Positions 1-8,250 of a DNA stretch of 64,000 nt are shown one piece after another. A model generated the notes under the pieces. The model did not search any database, was not told the DNA's origin, and saw nothing but the letters and a program-made list of their open reading frames with translations. Position 1 is the first letter of the stretch, and every line of letters begins with the position of its first letter. Made by a program: the position numbers and the translations under genes. Source of the DNA: G965215145 sp965215145 (GTDB lineage: Bacteria; Bacteroidota; Rhodothermia; Rhodothermales; JANQRZ01); the NCBI GenBank assembly GCA_965215145.1, contig OZ244038.1:124001-188000 (forward strand), read 5' to 3'.

Positions 1-1442
1 TCGCGCAACTCTCCCGGTTCGTCCCACCCGACGAGCAGAAGCAAGCGCTCGCCGCGCTCGCCGCCGGCGAGGTCGACATCGTGATCGGGACGCAGCGGCT
101 CGCGGGGAAGAAGGTCAACTTCAAGGACCTCGGGCTACTCATCATCGACGAGGAGCAGCGGTTCGGGGTGGCCGTCAAGGAGCGGCTGCGGAAGATGCGC
201 GCCGAGGTCGACACCCTCACGCTGACCGCCACGCCGATCCCGCGGACGCTCCAGTTCTCGCTCCTCGGCGTCCGCGACCTCTCGACCATCGAAACCCCGC
301 CGCCGAACCGGCAGCCGGTCCAGACCGAGATCCACACGTTCGACCGGGAGCTCATCCGCGACGCCGTCCTCTACGAGGTCAACCGCGGCGGGCAGGTCTT
401 CTTCGTCCACAACCGCGTCCAGACCATCGACGAGATGGCGGCCACGCTGCGGGCGCTCGTCCCCGACGTCCGGTTCCGCGTCGGCCACGGGCAGATGAAG
501 GCGGCCGACCTCGAGGCCGTGATGCACGGGTTCATCGAGGGGGAGTTCGACGTGCTCGTGTCCACGAACATCGTCGAGAGCGGGATCGACGTGGCGAACG
601 CGAACACCATCATCATCAACCACGCCGAGCGGTTCGGCCTCGCCGACCTCCACCAGCTCCGGGGCCGCGTCGGGCGCAGCGACCGGAAGGCGTTCTGCTA
701 CCTCCTCGTCCCGAGCGTCCACGCGCTGACGCGCGAGGCGCGGATGCGGCTCCAGGCCGTCGAGGAGTTCAGCGACCTCGGCAGCGGGTTCCAGATCGCC
801 ATGCGCGACCTCGACATCCGCGGGGCCGGCGCGCTGCTGGGGGCGGAGCAGAGCGGGTTCATCCAGGACCTCGGCTACGAGACGTACCACAAGATCCTGG
901 AGGAGGCCGTCCAGGAGCTGCGGCAGGAGGAGTTCTCGGACCTCTTCGGCGACCAGCCCCCGCCGAGGACGGAGAGCACGGTCGACGTCGAGACCGACGC
1001 CTTCATCCCGGCGACGTACGTCTCGAACAACACCGAGCGGATGAACCTCTACCGCCGCCTCGCCGACCTCGACGAGCCGGAGGCGCTGGCGCTGTTCCGG
1101 CAGGAGCTCGGCGACCGGTTCGGGCCGATCCCCCCGGAGGTGGACGCGCTGCTGACGGCGGCCGAGATGAAGCCGCTCGCCGAGGCGCTGCGGCTGCCGC
1201 GGGTGACGTTCAAGAACAGCCGGCTCTTCCTCCAATTCCCCCAGCCCGACGAGGATCCGGCGTTCTTCGACGCGGTGATGAACCCGCTCCTCGGCCGGCT
1301 CGAAGGGCTCGGCCGGCGGTACGTGCTGAAGGAGTCGAACCGGACGAAGCGGCTCCGGGCCATCGTGCAGGACGTGCCGGACCTCGCGGCGGCGCGCGCC
1401 GTGCTCCAGGCGCTCCAGCCCGCCGAGGCGCTGGCCGCATAA
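1..1442 (+). CDS. mfd: Transcription-repair coupling factor Mfd, C-terminal part (5' end outside window)
   Basis: The reading frame is open from the first bases of the window (codons start at base 3), so the gene is cut at its 5' end and 479 residues remain. The visible part carries the second half of the RecG-like translocase: DEEQRFG (motif II), TATPIPRTL (motif III), and VESGIDVANANTIIINHAERFG followed by QLRGRVGRS (motifs V and VI). After these comes the C-terminal TRCF domain, which in Mfd regulates UvrA binding. Mfd removes RNA polymerase stalled at lesions and recruits UvrA, coupling transcription to nucleotide excision repair. The gene ends at a strong stem-loop and is convergent with the dodecin gene. 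Identification is firm; the RNA-polymerase-interaction and UvrB-like domains must lie upstream of the window. Confidence 0.96.
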   Translation, partial: AQLSRFVPPDEQKQALAALAAGEVDIVIGTQRLAGKKVNFKDLGLLIIDEEQRFGVAVKERLRKMRAEVDTLTLTATPIPRTLQFSLLGVRDLSTIETPPPNRQPVQTEIHTFDRELIRDAVLYEVNRGGQVFFVHNRVQTIDEMAATLRALVPDVRFRVGHGQMKAADLEAVMHGFIEGEFDVLVSTNIVESGIDVANANTIIINHAERFGLADLHQLRGRVGRSDRKAFCYLLVPSVHALTREARMRLQAVEEFSDLGSGFQIAMRDLDIRGAGALLGAEQSGFIQDLGYETYHKILEEAVQELRQEEFSDLFGDQPPPRTESTVDVETDAFIPATYVSNNTERMNLYRRLADLDEPEALALFRQELGDRFGPIPPEVDALLTAAEMKPLAEALRLPRVTFKNSRLFLQFPQPDEDPAFFDAVMNPLLGRLEGLGRRYVLKESNRTKRLRAIVQDVPDLAAARAVLQALQPAEALAA

Positions 1443-1446
1443 ACAG

Positions 1447-1484
1447 CCGCGCGCCCCGGTGGCGGAACCGACCGGGGCGCGCGG
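1447..1484. terminator. Perfect stem-loop between convergent mfd and dodecin genes
   Basis: A perfect 14-bp stem (CCGCGCGCCCCGGT paired with its complement) closes a 10-base loop directly after the mfd stop codon. There is no T tract, so it may work as a bidirectional or Rho-assisted terminator shared by the two convergent genes. Confidence 0.7.
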
Positions 1485-1503
1485 GGTGATGGGGGAGGAG
1501 CAG

Positions 1504-1707
1504 CTAGTCGTTGACGACGAAGGTGACCTTGCAGTGCGTGCGGAAGGTCTGCTTGCCGTCGTCGCCCACCTCGATCTCGAACGACTCAACCCAGACGTGC
1601 CGGACGTTTTTGACCGTCTTGCCGACTTCGCGGATCGCCGCCTGCGCGGCGTCGTCGAAGCTCTTGGTGGACTGCGAGGAGACCTCGATGGTCTTGGCGA
1701 TGGACAT
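1504..1707 (-). CDS. Dodecin family flavin-binding protein
   Basis: A 67-residue protein with the dodecin pattern: an N-terminal strand (MSIAKTIEVSSQSTKSFDDA), a single helix (AAQAAIREVGKTVKNVRHV) and the two-strand tail ending KVTFVVND. Dodecins assemble into hollow 12-mers that store or buffer flavins. The conserved aromatic/VWVESFE segment that forms the flavin pocket is present. The start codon lies only 14 bp from that of the divergent methyltransferase gene, leaving almost no room for a separate leader. The family call is secure from length and sequence pattern; the bound ligand cannot be read from sequence. Confidence 0.92.
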   Translation of the reverse strand: MSIAKTIEVSSQSTKSFDDAAQAAIREVGKTVKNVRHVWVESFEIEVGDDGKQTFRTHCKVTFVVND

Positions 1708-1721
1708 GGTGCGAGGGGGTG

Positions 1722-2417
1722 ATGGGTAAATGGGGAAGGGACGAGGCCACAGCTGCGACCTCGGGCGGTATTACGGCGCGAGTCCGCGGGGAGGTCCGAC
1801 AGGGGTTCTACCACATCGCCTTCGCGTGGCTCCTCTCCCACGGCGAAGGGGCCGACCGCCGCGCCTATGGCGAGCGGAAGCGGGCGTTCCTCAGCGACCT
1901 CCGCGGCACCGTCGTGGATGTGGGCGCCGGGGCCGGGGTCAATCTCTCGTACCTCGATCCGGCGGTGCGCTACGTCGCCGTCGAGCCGAACGTGCATTTC
2001 CACCGGCGCATCCGGCGGAAGGCGAAGCGGGCCGGCATCAAAGCCGAGGTGATGGCGGGCGTGGCCGAGCGGCTCCCCCTCCCTGACGCCTCCGCCGACG
2101 CGGTCCTCTCGACGCTCGTGCTGTGCTCGGTGGACGACGTGGCCCGCTCGCTCGCGGAGGTCCAGCGGGTGCTAAAGCCGGGCGGGCGGTTCGTGTTCGT
2201 CGAGCACGTCGCGGCCCCGCGCGGGACGGCGCTCCGGGCGGCTCAGCGCCTACTCCGCGCCCCGTGGGGGCTCATCGCCGACGGCTGCAGGCCTGACCGA
2301 GAGACCGCCCGCATGATCGATAGCGCCGGCTTCACCGACCTTGCTACCGAAAAGTTTACCGTGCCTGTTTTTCCGATCAGCCCCCACGTCATAGGATCCG
2401 CCCGGAAGGTGGGGTGA
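1722..2417 (+). CDS. Class I SAM-dependent methyltransferase (Methyltransf_11 type)
   Basis: A 231-residue protein with a complete Rossmann-type methyltransferase core. Motif I is VVDVGAGAGVN near residue 65, the acidic residue ending strand 2 is in YVAVEPN, motif IV is DAVLSTLVLCSVDD, and LAEVQRVLKPGGRFVFVEHV is the post-motif typical of methyltransferase 11/METTL7-like proteins. The substrate is unknown; relatives act on thiols, lipids or quinones. ATG at 1722 is chosen; GTG at 1719 is an alternative. Divergent from the dodecin gene with overlapping leaders. Confidence 0.85.
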   Translation: MGKWGRDEATAATSGGITARVRGEVRQGFYHIAFAWLLSHGEGADRRAYGERKRAFLSDLRGTVVDVGAGAGVNLSYLDPAVRYVAVEPNVHFHRRIRRKAKRAGIKAEVMAGVAERLPLPDASADAVLSTLVLCSVDDVARSLAEVQRVLKPGGRFVFVEHVAAPRGTALRAAQRLLRAPWGLIADGCRPDRETARMIDSAGFTDLATEKFTVPVFPISPHVIGSARKVG

Positions 2418-2453
2418 TCCCGACGCTCGCCACGCACGCTGCCTGGCAAGGCG

Positions 2454-2603
2454 CTAGAAGATCAGCACGTGGATGACGAGGATCAGCGGGACGGCGAACG
2501 TCGGCAGCAGCCCGAGCGACAGGTGCGTCAGCGGTTCGAGGAGGGTGAAGTCGGCGCGGGCGAGCCGGGTCACGCCGCCGAGGGCCACGAGGATGTCGAG
2601 GAG
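2454..2603 (-). pseudogene. Possible 3' remnant of a small membrane protein gene
   Basis: On the minus strand 49 sense codons are open before the stop at 2454-2456, bounded upstream by an in-frame stop at 2604-2606 and lacking any ATG. The translation is protein-like: an amphipathic part (LLDILVALGGVTRLARADF) followed by a strongly hydrophobic tail (GLLPTFAVPLILVIHVLIF). This looks like the last membrane segments of a truncated gene rather than spacer. It has no recognisable family and could be chance. Confidence 0.3.
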
Positions 2604-2686
2604 TCACCCGTTCTGAATCCGGCGTGGTTTCGAGGACGGGAAGTGGGGGCCGAGCCTATCCTTCCTCGCCACCCGTGCCGCTCTCC

Positions 2687-3076
2687 ATGCCCCGCAAGCC
2701 ACGCCCATCGGACCAGCCTGCCTTCAAAACGTTCGAGGTCGAGGGCTACGAGGTGCTCGTCGGCGAGAGCGCGCGCGACAACGACCGCCTCACGTTCGGC
2801 ATCGCCGAGCCGCTGGACCTGTGGCTCCACGTGGCCGGGACCCCCGGCAGCCACGTCGTCGTGCGGAACCCGGACGGGGGCGACATACCGCGTTCCATTG
2901 TAAAGCGGGCTGCCGAGCTCGCAGCGTTTCACTCGAAGGCGCGGGCGGCACGGGGCAAGGTCGAGGTCCACGTCTGCCGGGCGTGCGACGTACGAAAACC
3001 GCGGGGGGCCAAGTCCGGCTCGGTCACGCTCCGGAACTGGGAGGGCGTCCGGGTCTACCCCCCCGACGCCGTCTGA
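2687..3076 (+). CDS. Stand-alone NFACT-R (DUF814) RNA-binding domain protein
   Basis: A 129-residue protein consisting almost only of the NFACT-R domain found at the C-terminus of RqcH/NEMF/Tae2. Diagnostic pieces are NDRLTFGIAEPLDLWLHVAG, then TPGSHVVVRNPDG, an AAELAAFHSKAR helix, and VHVCRACDVRKPRGAKSGSV. RqcH proteins bind tRNA on split 50S subunits and tag stalled peptides; stand-alone NFACT-R proteins are proposed to bind RNA, but the exact job is open. Start chosen at 2687 because the family begins just after it; an in-frame ATG 63 bases upstream would add an unconserved tail. It is followed by a stem-loop and then htrA. Confidence 0.85.
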   Translation: MPRKPRPSDQPAFKTFEVEGYEVLVGESARDNDRLTFGIAEPLDLWLHVAGTPGSHVVVRNPDGGDIPRSIVKRAAELAAFHSKARAARGKVEVHVCRACDVRKPRGAKSGSVTLRNWEGVRVYPPDAV

Positions 3077-3111
3077 GTAGGCCGGCTGAACCCGCCGGGC
3101 CTCCGATTCGT

Positions 3112-3132
3112 AGGGGGGCAACCAGCCCCCCT
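3112..3132. terminator. Stem-loop between the NFACT-R gene and htrA
   Basis: AGGGGGGC / GCCCCCCT form a perfect 8-bp stem around an AACCA loop, 36 bases after the NFACT-R stop and ending 9 bases before the htrA start. It could terminate upstream transcription or modulate htrA translation. Confidence 0.45.
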
Positions 3133-3141
3133 TCGCAGCCG

Positions 3142-4302
3142 ATGAAGCTCCTCCCCGTCCTCGCCTTCCTCGCCCTCGTCGGTTGCCGGCAGCCGGCGCA
3201 GTCGCAGGTGCCGCCGGACGGGCCGCCGCCGCAGCGCGTGGATCCACCGCCCGAGCCCGGCGTCGTCACCGACGGCATCTATTCCGGGCGCCAGACGGCC
3301 ATCACCCGCGCCGTCGAGACCGCCGCGCCAGCCGTCGTCTCGATCAACGTGATCGAGGTCCAGCAGGTCCGCGTGCGGGACCCCTTCGCCGGGGACCCGT
3401 TCTTCCGGTACTTCTTCGGCGAGCGCGGCGACCGGATCCGGCAGCGGCGGGTGCAGGGCGTCGGGAGCGGGTTCGTGATCTCGCCCGACGGCTACGTCGT
3501 CACGAACGACCACGTCGCCGGCAACGCGAGCGTCATCACCGTCAGCTTCCCCGACGGGACGGAGCGCGAGGGGCGCCTGATCGGGAGCGACCCCGAGAGC
3601 GACCTCGCCCTCGTCAAGGTCGAGACGGACGAGCCGCTGCCGTACCTCGCGTTCACCGAGGGCGAGGAGGTCTTCGTCGGTGAGTGGGCCGTCGCGCTGG
3701 GCAACCCGTTCGGGCTTTTTGAGGCCGCCGAACCCAGTGTTACGGTTGGGGTTATCAGCGCTGTCGGACGGGACTTCGCGCCCCAGGGTGGGCGCGTCTT
3801 CCGCGACATGATCCAGACCGACGCCGCCATCAACCGCGGCAACTCTGGCGGGCCGCTCGTGAACGCGCTCGGCGAGGTCGTCGGGGTGAACACGTTCATC
3901 TTCTCGCAGTCCGGCGGGAGCGTCGGGCTCGGGTTCGCGGTGCCGGCGTGGCGGGTCCGGCGCATCGTGGACGAGCTCCAGGAGACCGGGACCGTCGCGC
4001 GGCCGGCCCCACCGGGCCTCAACGTCCAGGCACTCAACGCGCGGGCCGCGCGGAGGCTCGGAATCTCGGTGAGCCAGGGCCTCCTCGTCATGAGCGTCGA
4101 CGCCGGCTCGCCGGCTGAGCGGGCGGGCATCCGCCCCTACGACGTCGTCCTCGCCATCGATGGGGAGACGGTCGTGGACGCCACCACGGCGGGCGCGCTG
4201 CTCCGCTCGTTCCGCCCCGGCGACACCATCGCGCTGACGGTGCTCCGCAACGACGAGGAGCGTGAGGTCCCCCTCGTGCTCGCCGGCCCGGCGGAGGGGT
4301 GA
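3142..4302 (+). CDS. HtrA/DegP-like periplasmic serine protease lipoprotein
   Basis: A 386-residue trypsin-like protease of the Do/DegQ family. It begins with a short lipoprotein signal (MKLLPVLAFLALVGC; lipobox LVGC), so it is probably membrane-anchored. The catalytic triad is visible: His in VVTNDHVAG, Asp in ESDLALVKV, Ser in NRGNSGGPLV. One C-terminal PDZ domain follows (AGSPAERAGIRPYDVVLAIDG). With only one PDZ domain it resembles DegS-type proteins more than two-PDZ DegP. It acts in envelope protein quality control. The stop codon overlaps an in-frame GTG of the following lipoprotein gene, suggesting a shared transcript. Confidence 0.93.
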   Translation: MKLLPVLAFLALVGCRQPAQSQVPPDGPPPQRVDPPPEPGVVTDGIYSGRQTAITRAVETAAPAVVSINVIEVQQVRVRDPFAGDPFFRYFFGERGDRIRQRRVQGVGSGFVISPDGYVVTNDHVAGNASVITVSFPDGTEREGRLIGSDPESDLALVKVETDEPLPYLAFTEGEEVFVGEWAVALGNPFGLFEAAEPSVTVGVISAVGRDFAPQGGRVFRDMIQTDAAINRGNSGGPLVNALGEVVGVNTFIFSQSGGSVGLGFAVPAWRVRRIVDELQETGTVARPAPPGLNVQALNARAARRLGISVSQGLLVMSVDAGSPAERAGIRPYDVVLAIDGETVVDATTAGALLRSFRPGDTIALTVLRNDEEREVPLVLAGPAEG

Positions 4303-4346
4303 GCGAAGCAATGGAAGAGAGGGAGAGAGGGAAAGAGCACGAGGGA

Positions 4347-5465
4347 ATGGTGCCGCCTGCTTGGAGGCGCGCGCTCCGCTCCTCCACCCTTCCGCTCCTC
4401 CTCGGTCTCGCTCTTAGCGGCTGCTTCCCGTCGAGCCAGCGGCAGCTCCCGAAGACGCTCTTCCCCGCCGACTCCCTCTCGCGGCAGATCGCCGAGGCGA
4501 CGGCGGTGGACACGCTGCGCGAGGTGTGGCGCGCCGAGGCCCCGCCCGAGGCCGGCCTCCGCTACGGGCTCACGCTCGCATGGCTCGGCGACCGGATCGT
4601 CGTGGCCGACGCGCAGCAGGGCGCGCTGCACACGTTCACCGACCGCGGCGAGTACGTCGGGCAGCAGGCGTTGGAGGCGTTGCCGTACCCGTTCCTCAGC
4701 GGCGCGCTCGGCGACACGATGGCCGTGCTCAGCCGGGGTGCCGAGCGGGTCGCCCTGCTTGAAATGGCGGGAGACGGGAGCGGGCGGGTCCTGCACACAC
4801 GGCCCATCCCGCCGGGCCGGAACGCCGTCGCGGTGCTGACCCGGCGGGGGTTGTTCGTGAAGACGGCCGACGAGGACGCGGGCGCCGCGCTCTACCGGCT
4901 CGACGCCGACGGTGCCGTCGCGGCGGAGCACCCACTGCCCGATCCGTATTGGCGCCACATCGGCCTCCTCCGGACGGAGGGCGACACGCTCCTCTCGCTC
5001 TCCGGATACCGCCCCGCCGCCTGGGCGATGCCGCTCGCGGCGGAGGCCGGCGTCCGGCCGGACTCGCTCCCCCTCGTCGGGCTCGACTCACCGCAGATGG
5101 GGCGGAGCCGGCTCTTCGCGCTCGGCGAGGTCGACGAGCCGCCGCTGCTGTCGCCGAGCGCCACCGCAGCCGGCGGGCTCCTGTTCGCCCTCAACGCCCG
5201 CCCCGGCTGGGTCCGCATCGACGCCTTCGCGCGCACCGCCGACGGGTTCCGACTGCGGCGCGGCCTTGTCAGCCCGAACCCCGGGCCGAGTAAGAACTTT
5301 TTCGCGTCCGACCTCGCTGCCCGCGCGATCGGTGGCGGGATCGACTTCGTGGTGCTGGAGGTGCAGCCCCGCCCGGCCCTCGTCCGCTACCGCTGGACCA
5401 CCGGGGTGCCGATCAGCTCCGTGACCTCCATCAGCGCCCCTTCTCCGGCCCCCAGTTCCGACTGA
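4347..5465 (+). CDS. Lipoprotein with probable six-bladed beta-propeller fold
   Basis: A 372-residue protein with an N-terminal lipoprotein signal (WRRALRSSTLPLLLGLALSGC). The rest is made of repeated short strands of the kind GDRIVVADAQQGALHTFTDRG and GDTMAVLSRGAERVALLE, typical of the 6-bladed beta-propeller lipoproteins common in Rhodothermota. Function unknown. The start at 4347 is preferred because GAGGGA lies just upstream and the signal peptide has normal length; GTG 4299 and ATG 4311 are in-frame alternatives and would overlap or nearly touch htrA. Its last 79 bases overlap the 3' end of the convergent histidine kinase gene. Confidence 0.65.
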   Translation: MVPPAWRRALRSSTLPLLLGLALSGCFPSSQRQLPKTLFPADSLSRQIAEATAVDTLREVWRAEAPPEAGLRYGLTLAWLGDRIVVADAQQGALHTFTDRGEYVGQQALEALPYPFLSGALGDTMAVLSRGAERVALLEMAGDGSGRVLHTRPIPPGRNAVAVLTRRGLFVKTADEDAGAALYRLDADGAVAAEHPLPDPYWRHIGLLRTEGDTLLSLSGYRPAAWAMPLAAEAGVRPDSLPLVGLDSPQMGRSRLFALGEVDEPPLLSPSATAAGGLLFALNARPGWVRIDAFARTADGFRLRRGLVSPNPGPSKNFFASDLAARAIGGGIDFVVLEVQPRPALVRYRWTTGVPISSVTSISAPSPAPSSD

Positions 5466-6502
5466 CCCCTCCCGGCCTCGGCCGGCTCCGGCATCGTGCG
5501 GGGGAGCCGGACGGTGAACGTGCTCCCCTCCCCCTCCTCACTCTCCGCGACCACGGAGCCCCCCATGAGGTCGGCGAGCCGCTTGGTAATGGCGAGGCCG
5601 AGGCCGTTGCCCTCGTGGCTCCGCTCGAACCCCGTCGAGGCCTGCCGGAACTCGTCGAACAGGCGGGGGAGGAAGGCGGCCGGGATGCCCACGCCGGTGT
5701 CGGTGACGCGGATCGTCAGGCCCTCGGGGTCACCCCCCACCTCCGCGATGACGCCGCCGGCGTCGGTGAACTTGATGGCGTTCGAGACGAGGTTCGTCAC
5801 GATTCGGTGGAGGGCGCCGGCGTCCAGACAGGCCACGGTCGGGGAGCCGGTCGCACGGAGGCTAAGGCCCTTCTTCTGCGCCAGCGGCTCGAGCAGGCGG
5901 ACGGCCTTGCGGACCTCCTCCGTGGCGTCGAGCGGGACGGGCCGAAGCCGGATCCCGTCGCTCTCGAGCTGGGCGAGGTCGAGCACGGAATTGACGGTGT
6001 CGAGCAGGCGGCGCCCGCTGTGGTGGATGAGCAGGGCGAACTCCCGATGTTCCTCCTCCACCTCCTCAGCCAGCACCTCAGCGAACCCGATGATCCCCGT
6101 CAGCGGCGTGCGGAGCTCGTGGCTCATGTTCGTCAGGACGGTGCTCTTGAGCCGGCTCATCTCCTCGGCCGCCCGCTGCGCCCGCTCCGCCTCCTCCGTC
6201 CGCGCCCGCAGCTCGGCCGCCTGCTGCTGCACGACCCCGAGCGTCCGCTGCACCTGCTCCTGCCGCTGCCCCACGAGCCACGCGAAGAGGCCGAGCCAGA
6301 ACGGCGCCGAGTCGATGATCCACAGCAGCGGTGCCGCCGCCTGCACCGCGCCCGCCGAGGTGAGGCTCAGCGGTAGCCCGGCGCTCGCGATCATGGTGAG
6401 CGTGCCGAGGACGGGGAAGATCAGCCCGAAGCCCACCCCGAGCAGGGCGCACTTCAGGGCGGTGGGGCAGTGGAGCACGAGGGGTCGAGGCAGAGGGACC
6501 AC
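5387..6502 (-). CDS. Membrane-bound sensor histidine kinase
   Basis: A 371-residue kinase with two or three hydrophobic segments in the first 85 residues and almost no extracytoplasmic loop. A coiled coil follows (VQQQAAELRARTEEAERAQR), then HisKA with the H-box MSHELRTPLTG and HATPase_c with N-box NLVSNAIKFTD, G1 box DTGVGIP and GLGLAITKRL. No response regulator gene lies next to it, so it is an orphan in this window. The short sensor suggests a membrane or intracellular signal. The 3' end runs 79 bp into the neighbouring lipoprotein gene, which is convergent. Confidence 0.93.
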   Translation of the reverse strand: MVPLPRPLVLHCPTALKCALLGVGFGLIFPVLGTLTMIASAGLPLSLTSAGAVQAAAPLLWIIDSAPFWLGLFAWLVGQRQEQVQRTLGVVQQQAAELRARTEEAERAQRAAEEMSRLKSTVLTNMSHELRTPLTGIIGFAEVLAEEVEEEHREFALLIHHSGRRLLDTVNSVLDLAQLESDGIRLRPVPLDATEEVRKAVRLLEPLAQKKGLSLRATGSPTVACLDAGALHRIVTNLVSNAIKFTDAGGVIAEVGGDPEGLTIRVTDTGVGIPAAFLPRLFDEFRQASTGFERSHEGNGLGLAITKRLADLMGGSVVAESEEGEGSTFTVRLPRTMPEPAEAGRGQSELGAGEGALMEVTELIGTPVVQR

Positions 6503-6572
6503 CGCCTATATCGTCCATAGAAGGAAACTTTTAACTTCCGGTCGTCCGGTGGCCTCGGTCCTCCGCGTCGGA

Positions 6573-7949
6573 TCAGCCCTCCGCGTTGAAGATGCGGAAC
6601 ACGTCCGGCCGGCCGGCGAGCGGCAACGGCTCGCGGTTCAGGCGGAGCTCGATCAGCGTTGTCGTCGAGGGGTAGAAGAACTTGACGGCGGTGTCACGCA
6701 GCATCGGGGTGACGTTCACGGCCGCGTCCCACTTCCCCTCCTCATGGACCCTCCGCTGCCTCGGGTCCACCTTCTCGCTCCCGAACCCGTGGTAGCCGAC
6801 GAGGCGCGAGCCGGACGACGCGATCACCCGGAGCCAGAGGTTCTCGAGCTTCTCGGGCTTCATCTTCGAGAGGTCCACGTGGAAGGTCCGGAGGCTCGAA
6901 TCGCCGCCGTAGACGTGGACGTCCATGCTGAAATCCCTCAGGGGCTTAGGGCGCCCGTTCTCGCCATGAGTGAAGAGCTGGAGGTTGTAGTCCGGGATCG
7001 GGTCCCCGCGCTCGTCCACGGCGCGGACGACGAACTGCTGGTAGCGCCGCATCGTGCCGTGACGCTGCACGGCCGCCATCACCGCCGGGCTCTGCTGCCA
7101 CCGCTCGTAGGCCGCCTTCGAGGAGACCTCCAGCGCGGAGGTCACCATCTTGACGAGGGCGGGGGCGGGCTCGCGGAGGATAGTGCCGTGGTTGTGGTCG
7201 AGCACGGGGATGAGCGACCACGGCCCCGGCGCCCACGGCTCGATGCGGAAGCGCCGGCCGGGGTCCACGCCCGGCTCGACGGTGAGGTCCACCGTGATCT
7301 TCCGGGAGTCGAGCGAGCAGCCGGCCCAGCGGACGGTGCCGTCGGTGCCGGGCTCGGAGATGAGCCGCTTGAGGCCGCCGTAGCTCTTGTCCCCGCAGAA
7401 GGTGAACACGTACGGCGTGGCGCCCGTCGGCCCGAACGTGGGGTCCCGGCGGGCGGCCTCGCCGACGAGGTCGCGGTGGGCGAGGTCCCACGTGAACCGG
7501 CTCGCGAGCTCGAGCCCGTCGAGGATGCGGTCGCCGGCCTCGAGGAAGTCGGGGCCGAACGCCTTGCGGCCTTTGAAGATGCTGCCGAGCCAGCTCCGCC
7601 CCTTGTGCGCCAGCGGCGAGCCGAACGACGCCGGCGCCAGCCCGACGAGGTGCTTCAGCCGCGAGCGCCGCTTCGCGTAGGCCGCCAGCCACGACCGGAT
7701 CACCAGCATCCCCGTCGAGTGGACGATGGCGTCGAAGGGCTCGTCGGCCGAGAGCCCGACCTGCTCGCGGAGCGCGCGGTCGAAGCCCTCGGCGAGGTCG
7801 CGGATCGAGACCTCGTTGGTGAGCGTCTCGTACTCGCAGGTGTGGACGGCCGTGACGTCGTGGCCGGCGGCGGCGAGGGCGCGGCGCCAGAGCCCGAAGG
7901 AGGCGCCCTCGTCGGAGTAGCCGTGGATGAGGACGACGGGGAGACTCAT
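6573..7949 (-). CDS. Alpha/beta-hydrolase (lipase/PGAP1-like) with C-terminal extension
   Basis: A 458-residue protein. The N-terminal third is an alpha/beta-hydrolase: oxyanion strand VVLIHGYSDEG and nucleophile elbow IVHSTGMLV, that is H-S-T-G in place of the usual G-H-S-x-G, as in some triacylglycerol lipases and PGAP1-like enzymes. VGLAPASFGSPLA follows as in cell-surface lipases. The last ~170 residues (from about VVRAVDERGDPIPDYNL) look like an all-beta accessory domain. There is no signal peptide, so it is probably cytoplasmic unless exported another way. The substrate is not deducible. Divergent from the AAA+ gene, with a hairpin-rich spacer between them. Confidence 0.8.
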   Translation of the reverse strand: MSLPVVLIHGYSDEGASFGLWRRALAAAGHDVTAVHTCEYETLTNEVSIRDLAEGFDRALREQVGLSADEPFDAIVHSTGMLVIRSWLAAYAKRRSRLKHLVGLAPASFGSPLAHKGRSWLGSIFKGRKAFGPDFLEAGDRILDGLELASRFTWDLAHRDLVGEAARRDPTFGPTGATPYVFTFCGDKSYGGLKRLISEPGTDGTVRWAGCSLDSRKITVDLTVEPGVDPGRRFRIEPWAPGPWSLIPVLDHNHGTILREPAPALVKMVTSALEVSSKAAYERWQQSPAVMAAVQRHGTMRRYQQFVVRAVDERGDPIPDYNLQLFTHGENGRPKPLRDFSMDVHVYGGDSSLRTFHVDLSKMKPEKLENLWLRVIASSGSRLVGYHGFGSEKVDPRQRRVHEEGKWDAAVNVTPMLRDTAVKFFYPSTTTLIELRLNREPLPLAGRPDVFRIFNAEG

Positions 7950-7984
7950 GGCGAGAGAGGGTTGGTGTGCGGGGCGGGGCGCTC

Positions 7985-8130
7985 AGACCCTCCCCCTCCC
8001 CAGACGAGGAGGGGGTGTCCGAAGGACGGGGGTGGTTGGCCGGAGCCACGAAGCGGGTCTACCCAACCACCCCGCTCGCTCAGGGACGAGTCCCTGAGCG
8101 AGTTGCCCCTCCTTCGGCAAGGAGGGGCGG
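7985..8130. repeat. Composite hairpin-rich intergenic repeat
   Basis: In the 301-base spacer between the divergent hydrolase and AAA+ genes there is a string of inverted repeats. There is a C-rich/G-rich pair around 7990-8015; GGGGTGGTTGG (8029-8039) pairs with CCAACCACCCC (8063-8073). CTCGCTCAGGGAC (8075-8087) pairs perfectly with 8090-8102 across a 2-base gap. GCCCCTCCTT (8105-8114) pairs with 8119-8128 across a CGGC loop. The spacer holds no gene. The array looks like a dispersed, structured element. Confidence 0.65.
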
Positions 8131-8250
8131 GCCAGCATCGCTCTTCAAGACGCTACGGACGCGGCGGCGTAACCCCGCAGCCGAAAAGGAACAGCCCCCG
8201 GCGCCTCGCGTGCCAGCCGGCCCCTCTTTCGACGCCTGCCCCCCGCCGCG

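Noticed and set aside
135..2003. 622-codon minus-strand frame covering mfd and dodecin
   Set aside because: Shadow of mfd; no recognisable domain and highly biased composition.
8029..8128. Possible CRISPR or tandem repeat
   Set aside because: The units are inverted, not direct, differ in sequence, and have no regular spacers.
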